The notes under the pieces are model-generated. The model searched no databases. It was not told the origin of the DNA and saw only the letters and a program-made list of their open reading frames with translations. Below are positions 44,819 to 55,000 of a stretch of DNA of 64,000 nt, piece after piece. Both the position numbers and the translations under genes were made by a program. Positions within the stretch are counted from its first letter, which is position 1. The number at the start of each line of letters is the position of its first letter. Origin of the DNA: Nonomuraea endophytica (GTDB lineage: Bacteria; Actinomycetota; Actinomycetes; Streptosporangiales; Streptosporangiaceae); the NCBI RefSeq assembly GCF_014203235.1, contig NZ_JACHIN010000018.1:62001-126000 (forward strand), in the 5' to 3' direction.

Positions 44819-45892
44819 ATGAACGGCAAGGGCATGCACTACCGGCTGCTTCTCGCGGTCCCGGTCGGGCTCATCGCCGCGATCACGGTGACCGATCTGA
44901 TTCTGCCGGACGAGGTTCGCCTGGGGCCGCTGCTTGTGGTGGCGCCCGCCATCACCGCGTCCTTCGCCGTCCCGCTGGTCACGGCCATCACCGGCGTCCT
45001 GGCGGTCGCCGCGCAGCTTCTGCTGGGCGTTCACGACGGCAGCCTGCACACCCAGACCACCCAAGCGCAGATCCTGGCGCTGGCCGTCGTCTCGGCGATC
45101 GTGGTCGCCTTCAGCGCGCTGCGGGAACGCGACCAGCGGCAGCTCGTACAGATCCGCACGGTCGCCGAAGCCGCGCAACGCGCGCTCCTGCGCCCGCTGC
45201 CCGTCCAGGCGGGCCCGCTCCGCTTCGCCTCCCTTTACCTGGCGGCCGCCGCCGAAGCCCAGATCGGCGGCGACCTTTACGGAGCGAGCACGGACAACAG
45301 CCGCACCATCATCGTGATCGGTGACGTGCGCGGCAAAGGACTGCCCGCGGTCTCCGAAGCCGCCACCCTTCTCGGCTCGTTCCGGGAGATCGTCCGCTCC
45401 CACACCGACCTGCCCGACCTGGCCGCCCGGCTCGACGACAGCATCCGCGCCGACCACGCCGCCGCCGACCAGCGGGAATCCTTCGTCACCGCCCTGCTCA
45501 TCGAGTTCAGCCACGACGCCCACACTGCCACGATGTTGTCCTGCGGCCACCCGCCACCGCTGCTCATCGGCCGCGACCGGGCCGAGATCCGCCAGCTCGC
45601 CCTCGACACCGACGCCCCGCCCCTCGGCCTGGGCGAACTCGCTCCGCGCGACTACAAGAGCGCGACATTCCCCTTTGAACCCGGCGACATCCTGCTCACC
45701 TACACCGACGGCATCATCGAGGCCCGTGACCCCGCGGGCGCCTTCTACCCCCTGCACGACCGCCTGCCACGCCTGCGCGCCGACGACCCGGCCACGCTGA
45801 TCGCCGCCCTTCACGCCGACCTGCTGGCGTACACCCGGGGCAGCCTCGACGACGACCTGGCCTTGATCGCCATCCAGCGCCTGCACAACTGA
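44819..45892 (+). CDS. Membrane PP2C/SpoIIE-type serine phosphatase
   Basis: A 357-residue protein with about four N-terminal membrane segments (residues 8-105) and a C-terminal SpoIIE domain. Metal-binding motifs are IGGDLYGA, IGDVRGKGLPAVSEAA, SCGHPPPLLI and YTDGIIEARD. It would dephosphorylate an anti-anti-sigma factor in a partner-switching pathway. GGGGGAG is 10 nt before ATG 44819 but only 1 nt before GTG 44810, which decides the start. No anti-sigma or STAS gene adjoins it. Confidence 0.9.
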   Translation: MNGKGMHYRLLLAVPVGLIAAITVTDLILPDEVRLGPLLVVAPAITASFAVPLVTAITGVLAVAAQLLLGVHDGSLHTQTTQAQILALAVVSAIVVAFSALRERDQRQLVQIRTVAEAAQRALLRPLPVQAGPLRFASLYLAAAAEAQIGGDLYGASTDNSRTIIVIGDVRGKGLPAVSEAATLLGSFREIVRSHTDLPDLAARLDDSIRADHAAADQRESFVTALLIEFSHDAHTATMLSCGHPPPLLIGRDRAEIRQLALDTDAPPLGLGELAPRDYKSATFPFEPGDILLTYTDGIIEARDPAGAFYPLHDRLPRLRADDPATLIAALHADLLAYTRGSLDDDLALIAIQRLHN

Positions 45893-45942
45893 ACGACCAC
45901 CCTGGCTCACCGGGGAGCCGGATCGTACTCCAGCCACCGGTT

Positions 45943-45960
45943 CCGTCCAGCAGCGGACGG
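45943..45960. terminator. Small hairpin between convergent genes
   Basis: Six-bp stem CCGTCC/GGACGG with a 6-base loop between the phosphatase and NRPS stop codons. Weak, but well placed for termination of both. Confidence 0.4.
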
Positions 45961-45966
45961 GCGCCG

Positions 45967-48900
45967 TCACCCCTCCATCAGCGCCGCCGCCTCCTCCTCC
46001 GAGAGCTGGTCGATCTCCGCCGCCAGGTGCGCCTCCACCGCCGCCGCCAGCCGCCGGACCGTCCGGGTCAGGAAGAGCGTGTTGAGCGGCAGCTCGATCT
46101 CCAGTTCCGAACAGATCCTGGCCACGACCCGGGTACCGAGCATCGAGTGGCCGCCGAGGTCGAAGAAGTCGTCGTCGATGCCGAACGCCTCCCTGCCCAG
46201 GACGCCGGTCCAGATGTCGTGGACCAGTTCCTCCGCGGCCGTCACCGGCGTGGTGGGTGCGGTGGTGACGGGGGCGGTCTGAGGGGAGGGGAGGGCGGTG
46301 CGGTCGAGCTTGCCGTTGGGCAGCTTCGGGAAGACGCCGACCGGCACGTAGAGGCTGGGCACCATGGTGGGCGGCAGGCGGTCCTGGAGATAGCCGCGCA
46401 GCTCGGCCAGCGGGGCCCGGTCGTCCACGTAGGCGACGAGGGCGCGACCGCCGGGGGCGTCGTCGCGGACGGCGGCCACGGCGCGGGTGACGCCGGGATG
46501 GGAGGTGAGGGCGGTTTCGACCTCGCCCAGCTCGATCCGGACGCCGCGGACCTTCACCTGGTCGTCCACCCGGCCGACGAATTCGAGGGTGCCGTCGGGC
46601 CCGCGGCGGACCAGGTCGCCGGTGCGGTAGAGGCGGCCGCCGGCGGTGCCGAAGGGATCGGGGACGAAGCGGGTGGCGGTCAGGGACGGGCGGCCGTGGT
46701 AGCCGCGGGCCAGGGCGTCGCCGCCCAGGTAGAGTTCGCCGACCACGCCGGGCGGGAGCGGATCCAGGCCGGGGCCCAGGACGTAGGACGTGGTGTTGGC
46801 CACGGGGCGGCCGATCGAGATCGCCGCGTCCTCCGGGTGTACCTGGTGGGTGAGGGACCAGATGGTCGTTTCGGTCGGGCCGTACATGTTGTGGAGCTCT
46901 CTGGCCTTGCCCAGCAGGCGGCGGGCCAGCGGGAGGCCGAGGGGCTCGCCGCCGCTCAGGATCTTCGGCAGGCCGTCCGGGAGCTCGGTGATGATCTCCT
47001 CCAGGACCGACGGGGGCGCCTGGACGGTCGTCACGTCCGCGAGGAGCGGGGCGAGTTTCCCGTACGGCGGCGCCACCACCACAGCCCCGCCCCGGAGCAG
47101 CGGCCCGAAGAGTTCGAGGCCGGCGATGTCGAAGGAGAGCGGAGTCAGCAGCAGCACACGCTCGGCCGCCGGGAATGCCAGGCTTTCGACAAGGTTGACC
47201 ACGCCCCGGTGCGGGACCATGACGCCCTTGGGCACGCCGGTGGAGCCAGAGGTGTAGATCACGTACGCGAGGTGGTCGAGCGTGACGCCCGGCAACGGGC
47301 GATGATCCGGAACCTCCACGGACAGGTCGGTCACCAGCGAGACGCCCGGCAGGCGATCGGCCAGTTCGGGAGTGGTGAGCGCGAGCCCGGTCCCGGAGTC
47401 CTCAAGCATGAAGCGCAGCCGCTCGGCCGGATAGCGAGGGTCGAGCGGGACGTAGCAGGCGCCGGACTTCAGGACGGCCAGCAGGGCGATCACGAGGTCG
47501 GCGCCGGGCGGGAGGCAGACCGCGACCGGAGACTCGACTCCCACGCCACGGGAGACCAGCGTCCGGGCCAGAGTTTCGGCCCGGACGTCCAGCTCGGCAT
47601 AGGTCAGCGTGCGGTCCTCATGCGGGACGATCACCGCCGGGGCGTCCGGGCTCTCGGCCGCGCGTGCCGCCACGAGCTCGTGAAGGGCCATCGAGGGGTA
47701 CGGCCGGCGCGCCCCGTGCCAGGTACCGACCACCTCGGACCGGCGGGCGTCGGACATGAGCGGCAGCCGCGACAACGGCAGGGACGGATCGGCCGTGGCC
47801 GCGTCGAGCAGGGCGAGGTACCCCTCCGCGAGCCCCGCGATCGTCGCCGGGTCATAGAGGTCGGTGCTGTACTCCAGCCATCCGCTCATGTCCCCTTGCG
47901 CGTTCTGCAGCTCCAGCGTGAGATCGGTCTTGGTGGTCCCGGTGCCGATCTGGCCGCGTACGTCGAAGGGGAGCTGGTTGAAGGCGACCTGGTAGAGCGG
48001 GGTGCGGGCGGGGTCGCGGGGCGGGTTGAGCGCGCCGACGATCCGGGCGAAGGGCACGTCCTGGTGTTCGATCGCCTCCACGACGGTGGTGCGCACGCGG
48101 TCCAGGGCCTCTTCGAAGGTGGGGTCGCCGCCCAGGTCGGTGCGGAGCGGCAGGGTGTTGACGAACATGCCGATGAGCGGGTTGAGCTCGTCCTGCTCGC
48201 GCCCGGCCACGGGTGAGCCGATCACCACGTCGTTCTGGCCGCTCCAGCGGGCGAGCAGGGCGGCGTACGCGGTGAACACCACCATGAACGGGGTGGCGCA
48301 GCGGTGCTTGGCCAGGGCCGCCACCCGGGCGGTCAGCTCGGCGGGGACGGTGAACGGGTGGTTGGCTCCGGCGTAGCCGAGTTCGGCGGGGCGGGGGTGG
48401 TCGGCGGGCAGTTCGAGGGGGGTGGATCCGGCCAGGCGCTGCTTCCAGTAGGCCAGGTCGGACTCGAAGGGCTGCTCGCGCTGCCAGACGGCGTAGTCGG
48501 CGTACTGGACGCTCAGCTTGGCGAAGCGGGGGGTGCGTTGTTCACTCAGTGACAGGTACGCCTCGGCCAGGTCGGCGCCGAAGATCTCCGCGGACCACGC
48601 GTCGTAGACGGCGTGGTGGAAGACCTGGACGAGCCGCCACTGGCCGCCGCCGAGCTTGACCAGCCTGGCCCGCCACAGCGGCGCCTGGTCGAGGGCGAAC
48701 GGTTCCGCGGCGTCCTCGGCGGCCAACGCCGCCAAAGCCGCCTCAGCACCGGCCGACGCCACCGAGGCCGCCTCCGGACCAGCCGATGTCGTCTCGGTCA
48801 GGTCCGTGTAGGCCAGCCATACCGGGATCTCGGGGGCGATGAGCTGCATGACCTTCTCGTCGCGCAGCTCGAAGCGGGTGCGCATCGGTTCGTGCCGCTC

Positions 48901-49071
48901 GGCCACCAGCCGGAGCGCCTCCTCCATGAGCGCGGGGTCGACCTCGCCGAGCCGGTCCAGCCGGGAGACGCCGGCGATGTTGTAGAGCGGCAGGCCGGGC
49001 AACAGCGTGCTGAGGAACCAGACCCGTTCCTGCGCGGAGGAGGCGGGGAAGGCGTCTTCGGTCACAGGCAT
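45967..49071 (-). CDS. NRPS module C-A-PCP, predicted glycine
   Basis: A 1034-residue single-module NRPS. The C domain has FHHAVYDAWS near residue 153 (catalytic His kept, Gly replaced by Ala). The A domain spans about 440-870, with YVIYTSGSTGVPKG, YGPTETTIWS and LPNGKLDR. The PCP Ser lies in FDLGGHSMLG near residue 976. My manual code reads D-I-L-Q-L-G-M-I-W-K, one residue off the known glycine code DILQLGLIWK. There is no thioesterase or starter module, so it should receive an acyl or aminoacyl unit from elsewhere and pass it to the Ser module of the upstream gene. The start overlaps that gene by 10 bp. Confidence 0.92.
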   Translation of the reverse strand: MPVTEDAFPASSAQERVWFLSTLLPGLPLYNIAGVSRLDRLGEVDPALMEEALRLVAERHEPMRTRFELRDEKVMQLIAPEIPVWLAYTDLTETTSAGPEAASVASAGAEAALAALAAEDAAEPFALDQAPLWRARLVKLGGGQWRLVQVFHHAVYDAWSAEIFGADLAEAYLSLSEQRTPRFAKLSVQYADYAVWQREQPFESDLAYWKQRLAGSTPLELPADHPRPAELGYAGANHPFTVPAELTARVAALAKHRCATPFMVVFTAYAALLARWSGQNDVVIGSPVAGREQDELNPLIGMFVNTLPLRTDLGGDPTFEEALDRVRTTVVEAIEHQDVPFARIVGALNPPRDPARTPLYQVAFNQLPFDVRGQIGTGTTKTDLTLELQNAQGDMSGWLEYSTDLYDPATIAGLAEGYLALLDAATADPSLPLSRLPLMSDARRSEVVGTWHGARRPYPSMALHELVAARAAESPDAPAVIVPHEDRTLTYAELDVRAETLARTLVSRGVGVESPVAVCLPPGADLVIALLAVLKSGACYVPLDPRYPAERLRFMLEDSGTGLALTTPELADRLPGVSLVTDLSVEVPDHRPLPGVTLDHLAYVIYTSGSTGVPKGVMVPHRGVVNLVESLAFPAAERVLLLTPLSFDIAGLELFGPLLRGGAVVVAPPYGKLAPLLADVTTVQAPPSVLEEIITELPDGLPKILSGGEPLGLPLARRLLGKARELHNMYGPTETTIWSLTHQVHPEDAAISIGRPVANTTSYVLGPGLDPLPPGVVGELYLGGDALARGYHGRPSLTATRFVPDPFGTAGGRLYRTGDLVRRGPDGTLEFVGRVDDQVKVRGVRIELGEVETALTSHPGVTRAVAAVRDDAPGGRALVAYVDDRAPLAELRGYLQDRLPPTMVPSLYVPVGVFPKLPNGKLDRTALPSPQTAPVTTAPTTPVTAAEELVHDIWTGVLGREAFGIDDDFFDLGGHSMLGTRVVARICSELEIELPLNTLFLTRTVRRLAAAVEAHLAAEIDQLSEEEAAALMEG

Positions 49072-52000
49072 GCGCGAATCTCCCGGGTGATCGGCTCCAG
49101 CGCGCTGACCTCGCCGATGGTGGCCAGCCAGTGCCATTGGTCCAGCGCGTGGTAGAGCCGGTAGAAGGCCAGCCGCTCGGCCCAGTCGCCGGGCAGCGTG
49201 CCGTACCCGTCCAGGAGGGCGCGGCGGCGGGCCGGATCGTCCTGAACCGCGAAGTAGTCGGTGCGGGCCAGGTCCATGAGGGGGTCGCCGGCGAGCGCGT
49301 TCTCCACGTCGATGACGCCGGTCAGCTCCCACCGCCCGTCGTGCTCTTCGACCATGACGTTGCGCTCGTGGAAGTCGTGGTGGAGCAGGACGGGCGTGGT
49401 GCAGCGGTCCAGCAGGTGGCGGTCGGCGCGCACGCGGGCGACGAGCGCCGCGTGCACGTCCGGGTCGCCGCCGAACTCGGCGAACTGGGCGACCTTGAGG
49501 TCGAACTGGCCGCCGAGGTAGGCGTCGTTGGTGGGTTCCTGGACGCCGTCGAGCGGGCCGTACGCGGTGAGTTCCACGGTGTGCACGGCGCGCAGCACGC
49601 GGCCCATCTCGCGGTAGAGCCGTTCGACGGTCCCGGTGTCGAGGGCGGCGGAGACCTGCGAGAGCGGCCGGCCGGGGATCTTCGTCATCACCAGGTACGC
49701 CTGCGCCAGGTCACGCTTGGAGTCGTCGGCCAGGACCACGCCGGGCGCCGCCGCCCCGGTACGGCCGAGCAGCTCGTAGACCCGCTGTTCCTTGCGCATA
49801 CGGTCGGTGAACAGGCCGGGGTAAAGCTTGAAGATCAGCTCGCGGCTCGGCGTCCTGACCTCGTACACCGCGCTGATCTCGCCGCCGGTGCGCAGCAGGA
49901 CCCGCTCGACCGGCTCCCCGAGCAGCTCGGCGGCCTTGGCGGCGCTCAGCGGCATGGTCAGAGCCTTGGCGAAGGCCGGCGCGCTCCAGGCCAGGCTGAC
50001 GGTGTTGCCCGCGCCGGCCTGCAGCGCCCGCGCGCCGACGAGGTCGTCGGGATCGGCCTCCGGCACCTCCTGGTCGAACCTGGCCAGGACCGGGATCCGC
50101 ATCGACACCAGCGCGTGTACGGCGATGCCCAGGCCGAGCAGCACGTACATGAACCCGATGCCGCGCCCGGGCCCCACCCCGATCACCGCGCCGACGCCGG
50201 CGGCCAGCGCGCCGTCCGGCATGAGCAGCGGCTCCAGCACCCGCTCGCCCAGCGGCGCGACCACGGCCATGCCGACCGGCAAAGTGGACCAGGAGATCAT
50301 CTGGTTGAACGCCATGACCCGGCCGTGGAAACGTTGCGGCACCTTCACATGGATGATCGTCATGAAGACGCCGTTGACCACCGACAGGCTGCACCACAGT
50401 CCGAACGCGCCCAGCCCGACGGTCAGCGGCGAGGCGTGGGCCCCGGTGACGACGGCGAACAGGCTGAGCGCCAGCGTGCCCAGCAGCACGGCGTGCATGC
50501 GGCGCCGGCGCGGCCCGCCCCACAGCGCGACGATCATGCCGCCGAGCGTGGCGCCCAGGCCGCCGACGAACGCGATGCGCCCGGCGGTGCCGAGGTCGGA
50601 GAACGACAGCACCAGCGGCGAGATCGACATCAGCACCGCGGCCAGCATGACGTTGAGCACGGCGAAGTAGAGCAGCGCGGCCCGCAGGTGCCGGTTGCCC
50701 AGCGACATGCGGAACCCGCCGGCGATCTCGGCGGCCAGCGTCTCGCGCCGCTCCAGCCCGAGGGTGGCGGGGAAGCGGATGACGGCCAGCGCGCCCAGCA
50801 TCACGCAGAAGCCAGCGACGTTGATCGCCAGGATGCCGCTCAGGCCGACTCCGGCCAGCAGCGCGACGGCCAGGAGCGGGGCGACGAACTGGGAGGTGCC
50901 GAGGAGCATCTGCACCACGCCGGCCGCGTGCCCGAGATAGCGCTTGGGCACCAGTTGCGGCAGGGCGGCCGAGTAGGCGAGCCGCTGGAAGACCATCATG
51001 ACCGAGAGCGTCGCGACCAGCGGATAGATGTGCCAGGTGGCCAGGGTGCCGGTCCACAACAGCGCGCCGAAGATCAGTTGCACACCGCCGGCGAGGCTGT
51101 TGGCCAGCGCCATCATCGAGCGTTTGCCCGACCGGTCGACGATCGCGCCGAGCAGCGGGGCGGCCAGCACGCCCGGCATGATCGCCAGGGCGACCAGGAG
51201 GGCGAAGTTCAGCAGGGATCCGGTCGTGGTGTACACCCAGATCGGGATCGCGAAGTCGGTGATCGCGGTGCCGACCAGGGCGACGAGCTGGGCGGCCGAC
51301 ACGCTCAGGAAGCGCCGCATGCTCGGGGGCGGCGCCTGCCTCTCTTCATGCGGCGAGGCTGTCTCCTCGACCCACCACCTGGCGGCCGGCCCCCTCGCGG
51401 AGCGGTTCAGCGCGGCGGCGGAGCCGTACTCCATCGCTATGTGGGTGTTGGTGAGGATCTGGGCGAGGTCGTCGGCGCGGTACTTCAGGTAGTAGTGGCC
51501 GGCCTCGTTGAGGACGACGAGCGCGGTGGTGGGCGACAGGAACTGCCACTCCCGGTAGCGCTCGCGGTAGTAGTCGGTCGCCGGGTCCTGCTCGCCGACG
51601 ACCGCGATGACCGGGGCGCGCAGCGGCTCGGCCCGCTCGCCGAGCATGCGGGTGAACGACTCCTCCGCGATCAGCGTGTCCCGGCGCTGGTTGCGGACCA
51701 TGAACTTGACCTGCTCCTCGTCCAGGCCGGAGATGTCGTTGCCCATGGCCTTCATGCGGTTCTCATAGGTACGGTCGCCGCGCAGCCGGTCGGAGCGCAG
51801 CAGCCTGCCCAGGGGACCGGCGATGCGGCCCTGCGGGCGGGCGAAGGGGAAGATGGCGCCGATGTAGACGGCCTCCAGGTCGCGCCCTGCGGCCTCCAGA
51901 CGGCGGGCCACCTCGGCGGTGACGGCGCCGCCGATGCCGCAGTGGCCGTACAGGGCGATCGGTCCTTCGACGCCGTCGAGGATCTCGCGTACGCACTGGT

Positions 52001-55000
52001 CGATGACCTCGTCCAGGGGCATCACCGGTTCGTCGGGGCGTCCCGGGTCGTGGCCGGGGAAGGCCATGGAGTACAACGCGCACTCCTCCGGCAGGGCGTC
52101 GGCCAGCGGCTGGTAGACCAGGGCGCTGCCGCCGCCGTAGGGGAAGCAGACGAGGGTGAGCGCGGGTGCGGCGCGCGAACGCGTGAGGCGGTGCAGCAGC
52201 TCGCGCGGCGTGTCCTCGGCCGGGGCCGGGCCCTCGATGAGCTCGGCCAGCGCCCGCACGGTGGAGTGCCGGAACAGGTCCATGACGCCGACCGAGCGGC
52301 CCTCGACCGGCGCGAGCAGCTTGCGCAGCCTGGCCACCACCTGGATGGCGACCAGGGAGTGCCCGCCGATCTCGAAGAAGTCGTCGTCGGCCCTGATGTC
52401 TGACAGGCCGAGCAGTTCGCCCCAGATCTCCGCGACGGCGATCTCGGCCGGGGTGGTCGGCGGGGCGCCGTCCCCGGCGGTCCGGGTGGGGGCGGGCAGC
52501 GCGGCGCGGTCCACCTTGCCGTTGGGGCTGAGCGGCAGCGCGTCCATGGTCACGTAGGCGCCGGGCACCATGTGGTCGGGCAGGATCTTTTTCAGCGCCG
52601 CCCGGAAGTCGGTGTCCTGGACGTCGGTGTCCGGGACGTCGGTGACGACGTAGGCCACCAGGCCGTCCGCGTCGGCGACGACCAGCGCCTCGCGCACGCC
52701 CGCCTGCTCGCGCAGCACGGCCTCGATCTCGCCCAGCTCCACCCGCTGGCCGCGGATCTTGACCTGGTTGTCCACCCGGCCGAGGAACTCCACGGCGCCG
52801 TCGCGCCGCACCCTGGCCAGGTCGCCGGTGCGGTACAGGCGCGCGCCGGGCGGGCCGTAGGGGTCGGGCACGAAGCGTTCGGCGGTCAGCGCGGGCCGGT
52901 CGTGGTAGCCGAGGGCGACCTGGACGCCGCCGATGTGCAGCTCACCGGGCACGCCGGACGGCACCGGCCGCAGCCGCGCGTCGAGGACGTGGATACGGGT
53001 GTTCTGCACCGGACGGCCGATCGGGATCCGGCTCTCGCCGGGCGCGCACCGCCAGGCGGTGACGTCGACGGCTGCCTCGGTGGGGCCGTAGAGGTTGTGC
53101 AGTTCGGTGGACGGCAGGCGTTCGAAGAACCGGGCGGCGACGGCCGGAGGCAGTTCCTCACCACTGCAGATGACCCGCTTCAGCGAGACGCAGCCCTCGA
53201 CGCCCTCCTCCTCCAGGAAGGCGGCGAGCATCGACGGCACGAAGTGCATGGTCGTCACGCCGCTGCCGATGATCAGGTCGCGCAGGTAGGCGGTGTCCCG
53301 GTGCCCGCCCGGCTCGGCCACCACGAGACGGGCGCCGGTGGTGATCGGCCAGAAGAACTCCCAGACGGAGACGTCGAAGCCCGCGGGCGTCTTCTGCATG
53401 ACCGCGTCGGCGCCGGTCAGGCCGAAGCGCCGCTGCATCCAGTCCAGGCGGTTGACGATGGCGGCGTGCGTGTTGGGCACACCCTTGGGGCGGCCGGTCG
53501 AGCCGGAGGTGTAGATCATGTAGGCCGGATGGGCCGAGGTCAGCGGCGTCTCCGTCGCCGGGCGGGGCTCGCGGACCGTCTCTTCCGGCAGCAGGATCGA
53601 GGCCCGCGCGTCGTCCAGCATGAAGTCCAGGCGGTCCCGCGGGTAGTCGGGGTCCAGCGGCACGTAGGCGGCGCCCGCCCTGACCACGGCCAGCAGGCTC
53701 ACGACCAGGTCGAGCGAACGTTCCAAGCCGACCGCGACCCGGGCCCCCGGCCCCGCGCCCAGCTCGCGTAATCGCCCGGCCAGCACAGCCGAGCGCCGCT
53801 CCAGCTCGGCGTAGGTGAGGCGCTGCCGGCCGTACTCCAGGGCGATCGCGCCGGGCGTGCGGGCGGCCTGCTCCTCGAACAGCCCGCCCAAGGTCTTCTC
53901 CCCGGGGTACGGCTCGCGCGGCCCCTCGGCCAGCGCCAGGAGCTGTTCGTGTTCCCGAGGCGTCAGCATCTCCAGGTCCCACACCCGCGCGTCCGGCCCG
54001 TCGACGGCGGCGCGCAGCAGGGTGGCGAACCGGGCGCCGAGTTCCTCGACCGTGGCCGGGTCCAGCAGGTTCCGGTTGTAGACGAACAGCGCGTCGAGGC
54101 CGTCGGCGCGCTCGGTGAGGAACAACTCCAGCTCGTAGGGCGCGGCCCTGGCGGTCAGCGGGTACGGCCCGGCCGTCAGCCCCGGCCAGGCGAAGCTGTC
54201 CTCGTCGTAGCTCTGCAGGGCGAGCGCCGCCTGGAAGACGGCGGTGCGCGAGACGTCCCTGGTGTGCCCGAGCTCCCCGACGTACTGCTCGAAGGGCAGC
54301 CGCTGATGCGTGAAGGCGTCCAGCGTGTGCTGCCGGACCCTTGTGAGCAGTTCGGTGAAGGTGGGGTCGCCGTCCAGGTCGGCGCGCATGGCCAGCATGT
54401 TGACGAACATGCCGATGAGGGGTTCGAGCTCGCTGCGCGGGCGCCCGCCGACCGGCGTGCCCACGGCGAAGTCGCTCTGCCCGCTGTGGCGGCCGAGAAG
54501 CACCTGGTAGGCGGCCAGCACGACCATGTAGAGCGTCGCGTCGTGCTCCCTGGCCAGGCGGTTGGCGGCGGCCAGCAGTTCGGGGCCGAGCCGGAAGGAG
54601 TGGGAGGCGCCGTCGAAGGTGGCCACGGCGCCGCGCCGGCCGTCGATGGGCAGGTCGATGGGGGGCACGCCGGCCAGCCGTTCGCGCCAATAGGCCAGGT
54701 CGGCCTGGTCGGCCGGGCGGGTGCGCTGCCAGAGGGCGAAGTCGGCGTACTGCAGGGCCAGCTCGGGCGGGGTCTCGCCGGCGTAGAGCGTGCGCAGTTC
54801 TCCGGCCAGGATCTCCAGCGACCATCCGTCACCGGCGATGTGGTGGAGCGTCACCAGCAGGATGTGGTCGTCGTCGGCCAGGCGGACGAGCGCGGCGCGG
54901 ATGGGCAGCTCCGTGGCGATCACGAAAGGGCGGGCGAGCTCTTCGCCCAGCAAGTCGCGGGCGTGCGCCTCGTCGGTGGCTGTCAGCCGTCGTAACTCGA

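Noticed and set aside
49131..52403. Long plus-strand ORF opposite the NRPS-MFS-kinase chimera
   Set aside because: Shadow of the real minus-strand frame; the translation is rich in His, Gln, Arg and Gly with no domain.
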